From: Zygnema cylindricum
Lineage: Eukaryota; Streptophyta; Zygnematophyceae; Zygnematales; Zygnemataceae
NCBI GenBank assembly: GCA_037447655.1
Contig: JBBHKE010001925.1
Location: 62,001 to 126,000 of the forward strand
DNA: 64,000 bases
Reading direction: 5' to 3'
Part shown: positions 24,001 through 35,237 of the stretch, one piece after another
How positions within the stretch are numbered: the stretch's first letter is position 1
Layout: each line of letters opens with the position of its first letter
The notes under the pieces: generated by a model
Told to the model about the DNA's origin: nothing
Seen by the model: the letters and a program-made list of their open reading frames with translations, nothing else
Database searches by the model: none
Program-made: the position numbers and the translations under genes

Positions 24001-24897
24001 ATTTGATTCGATTTGATTCTATTTCATTCAATTTGATTCACTTTGATACATTTTTTTTCAATTTGATACAACTTGATTCAATTTAATTTGAAACAATTTG
24101 ATACAATTTAAGTCAATTTGGTACAATTTGATACAATCTGATTCAATTGAAAAAAAAAATGATTCGATTCAATTTGAGACAATTTGATTCAGTGTCCTTT
24201 TAAGTTACAGGCAGTAGAGAGGACTTTTTTTTTTCTTCTTTGGTTTTATTTTATTTTATTGTATTTAATTGCAGGGGCTTCTATTTTTTTTTTCGGCTGT
24301 CCACTTGTTTTCTGAATCAAATGTAAAACTTTGAGTCACGGCTATTAGTGTGGATTAAGTGTCCATTTTACTTATTTTTCATTGACTTTTAACCTAATTT
24401 TGGTTTCCAGGTATTAGGGTTGGCTTCTACAGCTGTCACGGGAATACAGCGTGCACACCACAATTAGTGTGGATAGAGACAAGTGTAAGAAGAGGGACTC
24501 GGGGGGAAATGCAACGATGATGGAGGAGGGGAACGGGAGAGAGAGGCGGAGAGAGAGAGGGGGAGAGGGAGGGGGAGAGGGAGAGAGAGAGGGGCAGAGA
24601 GAGCATAGCCGACATGGATTGGAACGGAATTTCAAATAATGGAATGGAGGGAAGGAGGGGGCGAGGGTGGAGGGTGGAAGGGAGGAATGGAAGAGATAAA
24701 AGGGGAGGGAATGAGAGGAAAGGGATTAAAGAGAGAGAGTCGCAGTCAGTCACCTCTTCTCTGAGCTCCAGAGCCTCTTCTCGATCCACGTGGTGTACGG
24801 ATTTTACGGATTGTACTGCGCGTACGGAGAGGAGAAACAAGGCAGTATACGCCAAAATACAGCGGACGAGGAAGGAGGAGACAGTAGGCCCCGCCAT
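18059..24897 (-). CDS. EDEM-like GH47 alpha-mannosidase family protein, 3' end missing
   Basis: Thirteen minus-strand exons join in phase: 24897-24754, 23899-23780, 23135-23043, 22623-22537, 21935-21845, 21499-21444, 21103-21031, 20619-20510, 19907-19857, 19508-19420, 19015-18934, 18703-18596, 18131-18059 (392 codons). Residues 1 to about 30 form a signal peptide or anchor (hydrophobic [17 protein letters not shown]). GH47 landmarks follow in order: [95 protein letters not shown]. The HAFP-x-DEL form is that of EDEM proteins, which act in the ER on misfolded glycoproteins for ERAD, rather than of ER mannosidase I. The acidic residues of DSFYEY and RPELAES are kept. The final GH47 segment is absent because exon 13 ends in phase 1 just before the gap; no continuation is found left of it. 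Confidence 0.9.
18133..18590. repeat. CCACGTCAGCA minisatellite in mannosidase intron 12
   Basis: More than twenty copies of TGCCACGTCAGCA or close variants are separated by 4-15 variable bases. The array fills the intron between exons 12 and 13 of the EDEM-like gene and provides the acceptor of exon 13 (minus-strand GACGTGGCAG, exon starting 18131). The core contains CACGT. Confidence 0.85.
19100..19215. repeat. TA/TG microsatellite in a mannosidase intron
   Basis: Alternating ATAT, GTAT and TGTG runs occur inside the intron between exons 10 and 11. No function is evident. Confidence 0.6.
20160..20480. repeat. A-rich intronic low-complexity tract
   Basis: Long A homopolymers interrupted by CC doublets (minus-strand T-rich) lie in the intron between exons 8 and 9. 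Further A or T homopolymers of more than 20 bases occur at about 20631-20650 and 20848-20868. Open frames here are composition artefacts. Confidence 0.6.
21515..21843. repeat. GA-rich microsatellite forming mannosidase intron 5
   Basis: GAGAGA, GAGCGA and GAGGGA units fill most of the intron between exon 5 (ends 21845) and exon 6 (starts 21499). On the transcribed strand this is an almost pure CT tract running from the donor. Long Ser/Leu frames across it are artefacts. Confidence 0.85.
23515..23765. repeat. GA-rich microsatellite in mannosidase intron 2
   Basis: GAGGGA and GAGAGA units, interrupted at 23640-23715, lie immediately 3' of the exon 2 donor (last exon base 23780). On the coding strand it is a pyrimidine tract. 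Confidence 0.8.
23950..24195. repeat. CAATTTGATT decamer minisatellite
   Basis: About two dozen units of CAATTTGATT or CAATTTGATA, with scattered changes, lie in the first intron of the EDEM-like gene. Confidence 0.8.
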
Positions 24898-25084
24898 GGC
24901 TGCCACGTGGCAGGGCTGGAATATGCAAAAGAAAAAGGTCTGAGACGTTTATCACTTTTCAATTTGTCTCGGGAAAGGCCGTACGTTCCGCCACTTCTCC
25001 GAAACTTCCCTCATGTGCACAGTCAGCCAAGTATCCGTACGGTTTTGGCGATTTGAAATTTTGAACCGATTTTTCATTTGAAGG

Positions 25085-25385
25085 CGTTCAGACATTTATA
25101 GACATTTGTGGACATTTATAAACATTTGTGGACATTTGACAAGATTAATTGACGTTTCTAGACATTTATAAGACATTTGTAAACATTCTTAAACATTCAG
25201 AAACAAATGTTGACATTTGTAGACATTCGGAGACATTTCTGAACATCTGTAAACATTTGTAGGGATTTGTTGGCATGCGGATTTGTAGATGCTTGTGAAC
25301 ATTTATGAACAATTGACGCATTTGTGAACGTTCATAGACATTTGTAAACATTTGTAGACACTTTGTGGACATTTGTAAATGTTTT
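25085..25385. repeat. GACATTTGTA minisatellite upstream of the mannosidase gene
   Basis: Repeated units of roughly 12 bases (GACATTTGTAA and GACATTTATAA variants) lie about 190 bases upstream of the mannosidase start codon. The same GACATTTGTAGACGCC word recurs at 34690-34860. Confidence 0.7.
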
Positions 25386-25399
25386 CATTCATAGTCATT

Positions 25400-26618
25400 G
25401 CTGTGCATTCATTCTGAATTATGTGCTGCACAATATTATGGTGCATTAAAAACAATCCTTCACCATCCACAGTTTCTATCATGAACTGTATATTTAACAT
25501 CGAATTCCTGCGATTATTTTTGTCGGTACACTCTCATAACCATTATATAGAATGTTGTCCATCTTATGGTCTTCACTATGTCACTCAACAGAAAGCCATT
25601 ATACATTTACTTGGCGTGGCTCAACCGTAGTAAGAAATCAAAGCTATTGGAAAACAAAAGAGTGATTTATGTGTTTATATATCACTCGTTTAAGAGGTAT
25701 TTTGAGGGACACGATAAGATTTGAGAGACATTGCACAAAAGTGAAGTTTACCATTTGCACATACATGTGTGAATTCATATTACTTACCATGTTGAGATAC
25801 AAACTGGCATCACCATAAAGGCAGTAACTAAAAACAATTTTATCTTTCCCCACAACCCTTCATCCTCCTCTCCCCTCTCCCCCTTATTCCTCTTTTTTTC
25901 CAAAGTTTTTCTATCAGTGTCACTGTCACAACGATATGACACACTAAAAGCGGTGAGCAGTTTCCGTGAATGACGAAATAAGAATATCATTTTTTTCAGA
26001 AAGGAAAATTTGTCAAACAACAAGACTAATGAAGAGAAAATTCAGCAAATTTAAAAGAAGAAAACAAACACGTGACTTATAATATAAAAACAAAAAAAAA
26101 GCAACTCGATGTTAGGCTCATAAAATAGGTAAAATAATAAACAGAGAATTGTCTCCACACAATTGACCAAAATTGAAAGGTAACTTATTTTCATATCAGA
26201 TTAATCAGTATCAAGCCTTTGAGATTTCTAAATTTATTAAACTTGCAGAGTTAGGAACTATTATATAGAAATTTGCCTTACTTATTTTCTGAGTAAATGG
26301 CCGAGGGAAGAAACTTTAGAAATATTTTATAAAACTTACAATTTATTGTCTAGAAACAAAAGTTGAAATTCTAAAAAAATCCTTCTAAAACCTCTTGACC
26401 TTATAATCCCATCGGTGCTAAAATTTCATTTCATTTGACGGTCATCATTATTTTCGCCGGAAAAAATAAGAATGATTGTAGCGATTTCTAAAGAAATTAG
26501 TTGCACCTTTCCATTTCAAACCTTGACAAGGGAATGCTACCAAGAATCTATACAATTTTTAGTCGACTAATTTCTCTATAACTCAATATGTTTTACAAAA
26601 TTCTTCCTCGAACAGAAT
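25400..26618. other. Intergenic region, no gene recognised
   Basis: AT-rich DNA between the minus-strand mannosidase-like gene and the 3' end of the minus-strand FAR1-domain gene. Only short frames without recognisable motifs are present. Confidence 0.35.
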
Positions 26619-29348
26619 TTATCTCCTACATGCCCTAAGCTTCTCCAACTCAATTTCTAAACGAAGTTTTTCGAGGGTATCCCCTCTCGCTTTCTCCTCC
26701 ATATCTCTCACCTCCTTTCTTTCTAAAAGCAACATTTTTTCCTTCTTCATCACAAATTCAAGCCTCGCTCGCTCAACATCCGCAACTTCCTTTTGAATTA
26801 TAAAAAAAGCCTCAAACATCTCCTTCCCCTTCGACATGTCTCTCGACAAAGCTTCCTTCATACTCACCATCATAGTGTTAAGAACATTCGGATTTTCCAG
26901 CATCACCTTCTCTCTCTCTCCCCCCTTCTCTTCACCTCCTTTGTCCTCAATTCTCTCCGCTTCAAATCTCGTCACCTCAAATCCCTTCTCTTCGAATCCC
27001 GTGTCTTCGAATCTCTTCCCTTCGGATCCCTTCCCTTCAGATCCCTTCTCATTGGATCCCTTCTCTTCGGATCCCTTCCCTTCGGATCCCTTCCCTTCGA
27101 ATCCATTCCCTTCCGATCCCTTCCCTTCAGATCCCTTCTCTTCCGATCCGTTCTCTTCAACTGTCATCTTCATCGGAATTTCTGTAACTATCGGTGCTTT
27201 AATCGCCTCTTCCATTGTCACCGAACTCATCGTATTCGATTTTGTGGCTCTCTCTTCTCGACGAATCGCGGATAAAGCATTATAAACATCTTGTCGGACC
27301 AACAACCTTGAATTTAAATTTAATCGTAAAGAAGCCAAAATTTCCCGCGGTTTCATTCCCGACTTTGCAAGGTTTCTCAACATCGCTCTCGTTTCGGGAT
27401 CGAGTTTTCTACAAATCGGATGTCGAGACATATCTTCCGATCTCTCGTGATTATGGCGTGAATCGATTGTTGTTAAGTACCACTTTCCTTTTCGTTGTCT
27501 TCCAATCAAGCGGAAAGGACAACCGATAAGTCGAGAACTTGTTGACCTTTGCCGCATCTCATTTGTGAGACCGGGAGGATTATTATGTCTTCCTCCTCGA
27601 TCGCATTTTAAAACGACTTGTTTTAAATTCGATCGAAGAATACTTAGTCCGTATCCGTGACAAAAGGCGAACTCTTTAGCATTCGAAATTAGGGTTTCGG
27701 AACTCGGAAATTCTCCTTCATCAGGAGGCGGCATTCCTGTACCCCGCGAGAACTTTTGATTATCGGCGTTTATTTTTTCTGAAGGCAAAACTTCTTTGTC
27801 TTCGGGAGATGGAATACGTTCCGTGTTTTGAACGTTTTGGGATGTCGAATTTTTGGAGAGAGAGTCGTTTTCAGTTTGGAGTAGATTTGGTTTCGGAGGA
27901 GACTCTCTAAACTGAAAAGTAGGTTTATGAGAGATAGAGGAAAGCTCTCCCTTTTGAGAGTGTGGTGTCATGGTGTAAGATGAGTGTTTTCCTGAGGGAG
28001 GGAGAGGATGGGAGGCAGGAGGAGGAAGAGAGACGTTGTGGAGGTAAGGAGAGTAGGCGTTTGGTGGGAGAGAGGTATGCGGAGCGGAGTGCGGAGAGGG
28101 AAAAGACGGTGGGAGAGACGGAGAAGGGTGAGAGGACGGAGGGAGAGATGAAGGAGAGGGAAACGGTGGAGGGAGAGATGGGGAAGGGTGAGAGGACGGA
28201 GGGAGAGAGGAAGGAGAGGGAAACGGTGGAGGGAGAGACGGAGAATGGTGAGAGGACGGAGGGAGAGAGGAAGGAGAGGGAAACGGTGGAGGGAGAGACG
28301 GAGAATGGTGAGAGGACGGAGGGAGAGAGGAAGGAGAGGGAAACGGTGGAGGGAGAGACGGAGTAGAGAGAGAGAGACAGCTCGGAGAGAGAGGAGAAAG
28401 AGAGGAAGGACGGGCAGGAGAGATAGAGGAAAGAGGGAGACAGGGCGGAGGGAACGACGGGGGAGGGAGAGAGAATGTTGGGAGAGAGGATGTTGAGAGA
28501 GTGGAAGGAGGAAGAGAGGAAGGCATTCTGTGACCGGGTGACTCTCGACTGTTTGGAGAAGATTCTTCGGGTGAGGTGGAAGATCTGTTTTCGGGCAGCA
28601 AAAAAAAACTCCGAGGTGATTCTTGAGACTTGGATATAGGAGTTTCTAAAAAAGAGGAGTTTCCATTTTCAGAAAGAGAGACATTTCCATTAGTAGAGTG
28701 TCTTTCTGAGAAAAGAAAAGAGACAGATTGGGCTTCCGAGAGGGAGAGAGAAGGGAGAGACCTGACAGGGAAAACCGCAGCTTTCCTGTGATGAGCAACA
28801 CGTCTATCGGAGGAAAGAGAACGAGAGGGAAGGGAAGAGGGAAAAGAGGGAGAGGGAAGAGAGGGAGAGGGACGAGTGGGAGAGGGACGAGAGGAAGAGG
28901 GAAGAGAGGGAGAGGGAAGAGAGGGAGAGGGAAGAGAGGGAGAGGGAAGAGAGGCAGAAGGCATTTTATGGATGGGATTGTGTTGCTCCGAAAGCGAAAG
29001 AGAGACAGAAAAAGGGGAAGAAACGGCGAGAGAGGAAAGAGAGGGACACGTTCGTTGTTGAATCGACTCTCGACTCTGCGAATTTGTCGGATCCCAAATC
29101 TCCGAAAACGGTCTCTCGTTCAAAGATAAACCATTTTGATGAAAACATTTCTGATTCTCCGAAACCTGTCCTTGGAAAAAAGAAAAATGTCCTTTATCGG
29201 GAAGAAAAATTCTCTCCCTCGGTGATTCGGGATTCTTGGACATCGAAATATCGTGGAGGGAGGAGTCTTCGTAGATCGAATAATCCTTCTTTTGAGAACT
29301 ATCCAATAGAAAGTTTCTCATGTTTGGGAAGGAAGGAAAAGGTAACAC
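26619..29348 (-). CDS. FAR1-type DNA-binding protein with disordered repeat arms
   Basis: A single uninterrupted frame of 909 codons, the only intronless gene here. Roughly the first 500 residues are Ser/Pro-rich and contain several near-identical copies of a unit starting PSLPPPFPSPSSLPPSS. Residues about 565-665 form a FAR1/WRKY-GCM1-like zinc domain: FCHGYGLSI, VVLKCDRGG, a GCPFRL block and WYLTTIDSRHNHE, giving a Cys-Cys-His-His set. A helical segment follows (LDPETRAMLRNLAKSGMKP), as in MULE-associated FAR1 proteins. Then comes an acidic array of five-residue KGSEG repeats and a C-terminal coiled coil (LEKLRLEIELEKLRA). FAR1 domains derive from Mutator-like transposases and often act as transcription factors, but no transposase or SWIM domain follows. 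It could be a domesticated regulator or a transposon relic; the long intact frame favours a live gene. An internal Met at residue 10 is an alternative start. Confidence 0.8.
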   Translation of the reverse strand: MLPFPSFPNMRNFLLDSSQKKDYSIYEDSSLHDISMSKNPESPRERIFLPDKGHFSFFQGQVSENQKCFHQNGLSLNERPFSEIWDPTNSQSRESIQQRTCPSLSSLAVSSPFSVSLSLSEQHNPIHKMPSASLPSPSLPSPSLPSPSLPSSSRPSPTRPSPSLPSPSFPSSLPSRSLSSDRRVAHHRKAAVFPVRSLPSLSLSEAQSVSFLFSERHSTNGNVSLSENGNSSFLETPISKSQESPRSFFLLPENRSSTSPEESSPNSRESPGHRMPSSLPPSTLSTSSLPTFSLPPPSFPPPCLPLSSISPARPSSLSPLSPSCLSLSTPSLPPPFPSPSSLPPSSHHSPSLPPPFPSPSSLPPSSHHSPSLPPPFPSPSSLPPSSHPSPSLPPPFPSPSSLPPSSHPSPSLPPSFPSPHSAPHTSLPPNAYSPYLHNVSLPPPASHPLPPSGKHSSYTMTPHSQKGELSSISHKPTFQFRESPPKPNLLQTENDSLSKNSTSQNVQNTERIPSPEDKEVLPSEKINADNQKFSRGTGMPPPDEGEFPSSETLISNAKEFAFCHGYGLSILRSNLKQVVLKCDRGGRHNNPPGLTNEMRQRSTSSRLIGCPFRLIGRQRKGKWYLTTIDSRHNHERSEDMSRHPICRKLDPETRAMLRNLAKSGMKPREILASLRLNLNSRLLVRQDVYNALSAIRREERATKSNTMSSVTMEEAIKAPIVTEIPMKMTVEENGSEEKGSEGKGSEGNGFEGKGSEGKGSEEKGSNEKGSEGKGSEGKRFEDTGFEEKGFEVTRFEAERIEDKGGEEKGGEREKVMLENPNVLNTMMVSMKEALSRDMSKGKEMFEAFFIIQKEVADVERARLEFVMKKEKMLLLERKEVRDMEEKARGDTLEKLRLEIELEKLRACRR

Positions 29349-29359
29349 AATGTGGGTTG

Positions 29360-29485
29360 CTGCAAGAGGGAGGGAGAGCGGGAGAGGGGGAGAGGGAGAG
29401 GGAGAGGGACTGAGAGAGAGAGGAGAGAGGGAGAGGGAGGGAGGGAGAGGGGGAGGGAGGGGAGGGGGGAGGGAGGGGGAGGGCA
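29360..29485. repeat. GA-rich tract upstream of the FAR1-domain gene
   Basis: GGGAGAGGGA units lie immediately upstream of the start codon on the minus strand, so the 5' UTR or promoter would be CT-rich. CT-rich elements can serve as initiator-like promoter sequence, but here that is inference. Confidence 0.6.
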
Positions 29486-31780
29486 GTCAGTACATTTTAC
29501 TTCATTGACTTTTAACAATACCATGGGGAAATGTTATTCGTGGAAAACATTAAAGTCCACACTAAATTATGTTTCAACATGGATATGAGGCATTTCCTGA
29601 CATTTCTTTGGTTTAAATGTAAAAAAAAATGGAAGATTTTAAAAATCTTACGTAGATCTTTTAGGGCTTGGGGAAAAGAAAAAAAAAAAAGTGTAAAACC
29701 CTTTTCCGGAAAATTGTGGCTTACAATACAAAAGAATAAAAAATGCACATTTTCATCTTTTTTTCTTTACCTGTTTAAGAAAACTTTGAAATTTTCTAAA
29801 GCTTGGTAACTTTACCACTTAAAAACCTAAAATTGCAAACCTTTCATTTTTCAAAAAAAAAAAAAAAAAAAAAAAACAGACAAAAAAAAAAAAACCGACT
29901 CAAAAAAATGCACTTTACAAACCAATGTAAAAAGCAAAACAGTCACAAACAAACCAAAAAGTCTCACATACATTGTCCACCCGACAACAATTTTTTTGTC
30001 GTTCACGTCACCCTCACTAAGCACATGGATAGGCACACGTGGCGCATCTAGAAGCTGCCACGTGGCAAAAAGGAAAAAAAACCGCTTACATTTCTCCTTA
30101 GATTATTTTGTTCGTACGGTTTCCAGAACTCTGAGAAGAGGGAAGAAAGAAGAGAGGGAAGGCGCTTGTATGATGCGAAAGTCCACATTGAATAACGACA
30201 AAAATCCTGCAGCGAAAGTCGAAGCTCGAAGGAAATCGTGGTACTGCACCGTCCTTTTCCATTAGTACATTGCCGTACAGTACCGTACACCGCGGCATCG
30301 CGCTTGGTGTCTTTTTCTCCACTGCAATCATCTTTTCAGTCTGCAGACGTGTCCGAAATTTCCGGTACGAAGATCGCCGTTCGGAAGCCGAGGGATCTTT
30401 CCTTTCGATCGCAGCCGTCAGATTAAAATTTTCGACAAGTGTGCACACATGAAAGGTGTTTTAAGTGGAGACAAAAAAAATTTAACGCTAACAGCGAATA
30501 GACGGGCTTGTATCGCCACGTGCTATTTTTTTCGCCGCCTAAAACATTTTTTTCTATATACCCGGTCCGATTTTGGGTGGCGACTGCCAATTGGAAGTTG
30601 AGAGTCATATAATTTAATCGCAACCGTCGGATTAATGTCTCGAGAAGGGTGCACGGGGAAAAAATGTTGTAGTGTGGCGAAAAATATTAGGATTAGGGGG
30701 CGGCGATACGCGTGTGGAGGATCAGAAACTATTTTGGATACATTTTATGGGCGGCATATCGCACGATTCTCACATTCAAAAAAAAAAACCTTGCAGGCTG
30801 CAATGCAATGCAATTATTACCAGGCTGAGAGTCGCTGACGATGTACTTTTTCTAAACGTCTGGATTCTGACACATTTGTCAATAAACTCGTTCTTATTGG
30901 TTGAATAAACTGTGGCAGAGCGGCACACGTGGATCAATGAACCTCGTTTGTTGATAAGGGTTTGTGTCTGGACACCTTTGACTTTCTCCAAGAGACAGAT
31001 ATGGTGAATCATATCCGTCAGCAATATATTTAAATTTTCCTCCGTTAACCGTTTTTTTTCCACTGGCCAAATTGAAATCTCGTGACTGTATCAGCAGATT
31101 TTGCGGCTCGCCAGTTGTCGATATAGGGAGAGTACACTGTACTGTAGTGTTCACACTTATGGCGACACACTCCGTACTATCACATGCTCAAATGGTCAGC
31201 CTGCTTCGCTTAAGCATGCCAAGGTTCCAAGTCAAAGTAAGATTGTTATTTTTTATTTTTTTTTTTAAGCATAGTTAGAATGTACAAGAATAATTGGAAA
31301 CACTATATGTAAATTTAGTACTACACGCGTATCAAGGGAATTTTTTTTGTTGTGTACCGGTACAGTACAGTACAGTACAGGTAAGTTTGTCAAAGCAGGT
31401 ATTAGATCCGTATGAGATTCGATCTCGATTGATCGACGCGAGATTGACTTTAGTGGTCACGCTGACGTATCTCCTGATCTGCAGATCCAGAAATCACTAA
31501 TTTTTTTGAGCTTTACTGCTAAAATCTGGACTGGAGTTTAATGAGTCTTGTCTTTTTGTACCTATGTGCGACTCTACTTGTACCCCGATTGTACCTAAAT
31601 GGTTTTTCCATCGCAAGATTTGCAGAAAATATTTCAAGTGTCCGTACATTTTTTCTACGAAGTACACTAGATATTTTTTTTTCTACGAAGTACCGGATAT
31701 TGTGGTTACACGAAAGAGATACTGTATATAGTATGCAGAATAGAAATGTACGGTATGAAGTACTACTGTACTGCAATCAA
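29486..31780. other. Unassigned region
   Basis: No exon or conserved frame is recognised. It contains A-rich homopolymers (29856-29895), short GTAC-rich palindromic words (about 31135, 31358-31380) and several stretches carrying CACGTG. Short frames on both strands overlap each other and show no motif. Confidence 0.3.
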
Positions 31781-31784
31781 TGCT

Positions 31785-32349
31785 ACACGGTCGCAAAAGT
31801 CAAAATTTTACATAACCAAAACCGACCGCTTTTTTTTTTTCAAAATCTGAGTAACCGTCGCCCGACCGGGTTATGTCACGCTCCAAAATTGTTAACCGTT
31901 AACCGACCGGCCTTTACGGAAACAAAAGTTAACCGAAACTCGATTTCTCGCGACTAGCCGTACCCGCCCGTAACTGAAAAATTACAAAAAAAATCTTAGT
32001 TTTTCACGACATATGAATAAGCCAATAATTACAATTTGTCGCGTTCCCTAAGATTTGCGAAATGAAGTGTTACTACCGTGTCAGATTTGCGAGGCTAATC
32101 ACGATGTCACGTACTTTTACGATACCAAAGAGTACAAAGAACAATAATGTTGGATTGTATGGACAGTACAAAATTTTCATTTTTTTTCGTTTTTTGCTTG
32201 ACCGACCGTAACCGATTTTTTTTTTCTGGTGAATCAACTGACCACGACATCCCGGTCCCCAAAATTTGGCAACCGAATCCGTTTCGGATCCGGCGCGAGG
32301 CGGTCAATTGACGGTCGGTCACGGTTTCGGATGACCGTTTGCGACCTCT
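31785..32349. mobile_element. Repeat family B, copy B (uninterrupted)
   Basis: A 565-bp copy of the element at 2039-3035 lacking the nested insertion. It begins ACACGGTCGCAAAAGTC and ends TTTGCGACCTCT, the complement of the AGAGGTCGCAAA start of copy A. Shared blocks include GGGTTATGTCACGCTCC, GTTAACCGAAACTCGATTTC and ACGATACCAA. No reading frame is present. Confidence 0.65.
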
Positions 32350-32384
32350 GACACGAGTATACATGTACAAATGCCACGCGATAT

Positions 32385-32461
32385 ACCGATACACTTGCCA
32401 CTAGATATCCATAATATCGGTTGCAAGGAATTATTGCGATAGGATATTATCGATACACAAC
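32385..32461. mobile_element. Fragment of hAT-type element end
   Basis: The segment ends TTATCGATACACAACA, matching the termini of the hAT-type elements at 14148-15072 and 15428-16312, and is preceded by ATATCGG-type words. The other end is not found, so it is a truncated remnant. Confidence 0.5.
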
Positions 32462-33240
32462 AGAAACAAATTTTATTGGGACACTAAATCAGGCTTTCCA
32501 ATAGCGAACAACGGCAAAAGTGAGGTTGTTGATTGAAATCCATACTATTTCGTAGCATTCCATAGCAATTTTTTTTTTGGGGTGGGGGGAACATCTTTTT
32601 TGTAGGTCTCTCTGGATTCTCCAAGGTTATGGGCGTAAATCTGGACCGTCGAAAATTTTGCTTTTCTAAATCTGAGACGCCATCGCTCAACCCCTTCAAG
32701 TGTGTGGCTAATGTTCTCAAATGGGACACTACGCACAGAGTGAAATGTGTATAATTGGTTTACGTGCAAAATAAAAAATATCCACAATGAACACGCGATC
32801 AGGTGCCTACACGTCGCGTAAGACATGTGCCTTTCGCCAAAGTGAGTCCACCAACATTATCCCGTCACGCTCCCACCTCCGAAATTTGCCACGCCGTTCC
32901 ATTTTGAAATTTCAGATAGTACGGTATAGTACTTCATAATGCACTCTGTACGATTCATTGATTAATGAAACTCCATTGGTACAGACTTTACCTTTAAAGA
33001 TTCTTTTTAGATTTTCAAAGGCAACCGAATAGTAACCTACACGGTACCGACCACTGACCACAATGAGCCACGCAAATAAAAGGTTGTTATTGGCCCGACA
33101 TAATGGAAAGTTTGGCAAGATACGAGAGCCAGTACACGTATCCGTAGGTTTACTGGGACCGCCTAATGGAAGAACGGCCTAATAAGACGCCAAAAGTGTA
33201 GCGTCCCGCTAGAAACGCTAAGCGTTTTTGCTTTGCCCTT
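32462..33240. other. Spacer, nothing recognised
   Basis: No coding region, conserved frame or known repeat end was recognised between the hAT fragment and the second TTA-flanked TIR element. Confidence 0.3.
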
Positions 33241-33243
33241 TTA

Positions 33244-34011
33244 GGGTGCGTCTCAATGTACTTCAAACTTAGAGAATTTATTTTGTTTTTTAGCGCAGAT
33301 CCGGCGGACCCGGATTTCACGTGTCCCTATGTGTTCCAAACGAAGTTGTCACTTAAGGGCGTGACGATTGTATACGTCGACAATGCCCGTGACGACTGTC
33401 AACAATGATTAATTTGTGATGACGCACCAAATTGTAGCCGCCTCGTGACAGGATGATGAATAGTGAAGTTTGCAAAGGCGTGAATGCGAGGCTGCGTGAG
33501 AGAGGCGGCGTGTGCGACTTGCAGGGGCGCCCTCAGAGATTTCTCAAGATTTCTTCAAATTGCGTCGGAATTTTCAGGCCTCTGGAATGGAAAAATCCGT
33601 ATCAAACGCAACGCGACAAAACAAAACAAATTGTCTACTTTGATGGACGCAAACGGACAAAACATAACGAATAGTGTACCTTTCGCCGTCGCTTGAATTC
33701 GTTTTAAATTTTTGCAAAAAAATTTACAGGTGCGAATACGTGTTATTATTTGTTTTTTGAAGATACTTTGTTTTAAAACACATAGGCCTTGTGTCTTAAA
33801 GAAAAGTTTGAAGATGTCGTTTTTTGGCGTGGCCGTGGGTCGAAGAACGCAAAACGGCAACATGTAGTACATCTTAAATTCGATGATGACACAAAATGTA
33901 CTTCTCTTTTTTTCTAATTTTTTATACGGTTAAAACTTACTCGGTACGGCTTTAAGATTTACAGGAAAACGACAAAAAAAAACCCTTCCTTTGGCACATA
34001 GAGACGCACTC
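33244..34011. mobile_element. TIR DNA element, copy 2 (PIF/Harbinger-like MITE)
   Basis: A 768-bp copy of the element at 1104-1867 with inverted ends GGGTGCGTCTC and GAGACGCACTC, and TTA on both sides (33241-33243 and 34012-34014). The interior matches copy 1 at TTTTTTAGCGCAGATCCGGC, GCGTGACGA-type words and the block about 33800-33900. Nothing is encoded. Confidence 0.85.
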
Positions 34012-34014
34012 TTA

Positions 34015-35050
34015 GATTATAAAAGGGAAAAGCATTTAGTCGCATTTGTCTCTGGTGACAACGATAATTGGTCGTCGATTGTTTTTGTGTAAGATCGTGA
34101 GCCGTTGAGTGATTTGAGTTTTGATTGGCTTTGTCATGTTCCAATTTTGATGTAATGAAAGAGACACATGGTAGAACCCTATTTGTTGTATTTGGCGTGG
34201 TTTTAATGGTGTGATAAACGGCCAGAAAAATTCGACGTCACGCCAAAATGTCGTGTTATCAATACCGGTAGAGTAACGTACAGTATCGTACTTTTCATTT
34301 TTGCGGGTGCGATCCCGTCACATCACGCCACGTTGTCGTGTTCTCAATATCGGTACACTACGGGAAACGGATTGCTACGTGGAGTACATGTAACTCCTAC
34401 CACAAATTGTGACGCTCCTATTGGTCCGCGTGTACAAAAACGATAGGCCCTTGGCAACCAAAGGGCAAAGCACCGAGTCGCCCGCGACTATTATTTGTTA
34501 CACGCCTCTAAGGGCGTGTCCCCGTGTAACCGATATTTTGAAACGTTATTTTGGAATTTAGCGCTGATTTTACGGTGTACTTTTCAAAGTGTGCCTATGT
34601 CAATCGTTACTTGCGCGTTCATTATTTTGAATATGTGGCAGTTGTACACGTCGCCAATACTTGGGACACCTGTAGACGCCAACAAACTGTTGACATTTGT
34701 AGACGCCAACGATCTCGGAACAGACTGCGGACATTTGTACGCCACAAAGAGCTCCTGACATACTGGGTCAATTGTCGATGCCAACTGTCATTTGTTGACG
34801 CCCACACGTGAACGACATAAGCAATCGCCTACGTCTACAAAATGACATTTGTAGACGCCCACAAGTGGACTACATAAGCAAACATACAATATGACCTTAA
34901 GACCCATATTGTATTGGTCGCAAAATGAAAAAAAATAGTAACAGGGTTGAGTTGCACATCGATCGATAGAGAATTAAACGTCATGTCTAAATTTTGAAAA
35001 ACATTCGGACTAAAAATTATTTTTCTGTGAGTTTTGAGGTATTTTTTATT
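34015..35050. other. Unassigned region with GTAGACGCC words
   Basis: No gene is recognised. The word GTAGACGCCAAC or close variants recurs between about 34670 and 34870, often preceded by GACATTT. A single TIR-like word CTAAGGGCGTGTCCCCGTGT at about 34507 resembles the PIF/Harbinger-like ends, but no partner was found. Confidence 0.3.
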
Positions 35051-35055
35051 TAAGC

Positions 35056-35237
35056 CGTCAGATTTGGACGATCGGACGGTCGCTGATAAAAGTAGCGATC
35101 TAAGAAGATCACATGAAAAGCCCATAACACAACTTACGATAGGACTATCGTCAGATTTTGACGATCGGACGGTCGCTGATCAAAGTAGCGATTTAAGAAG
35201 ATCACATGAAAAGCCCATAACACAACTTACGATATAG
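35056..35237. repeat. 93-bp tandem duplication
   Basis: Two near-identical units, starting CGTCAGATTT at 35056 and again at 35149, each contain GACGATCGGACGGTCGCTGA and AAGAAGATCACATGAAAAGC. They differ at only a few bases, so the duplication is recent. No gene is evident. Confidence 0.85.

Noticed and set aside
27962-28496. Plus-strand Arg/Glu-rich frames opposite the FAR1-domain gene
   Set aside because: They are antisense shadows of the Ser/Pro repeat region, with no start context or homology.
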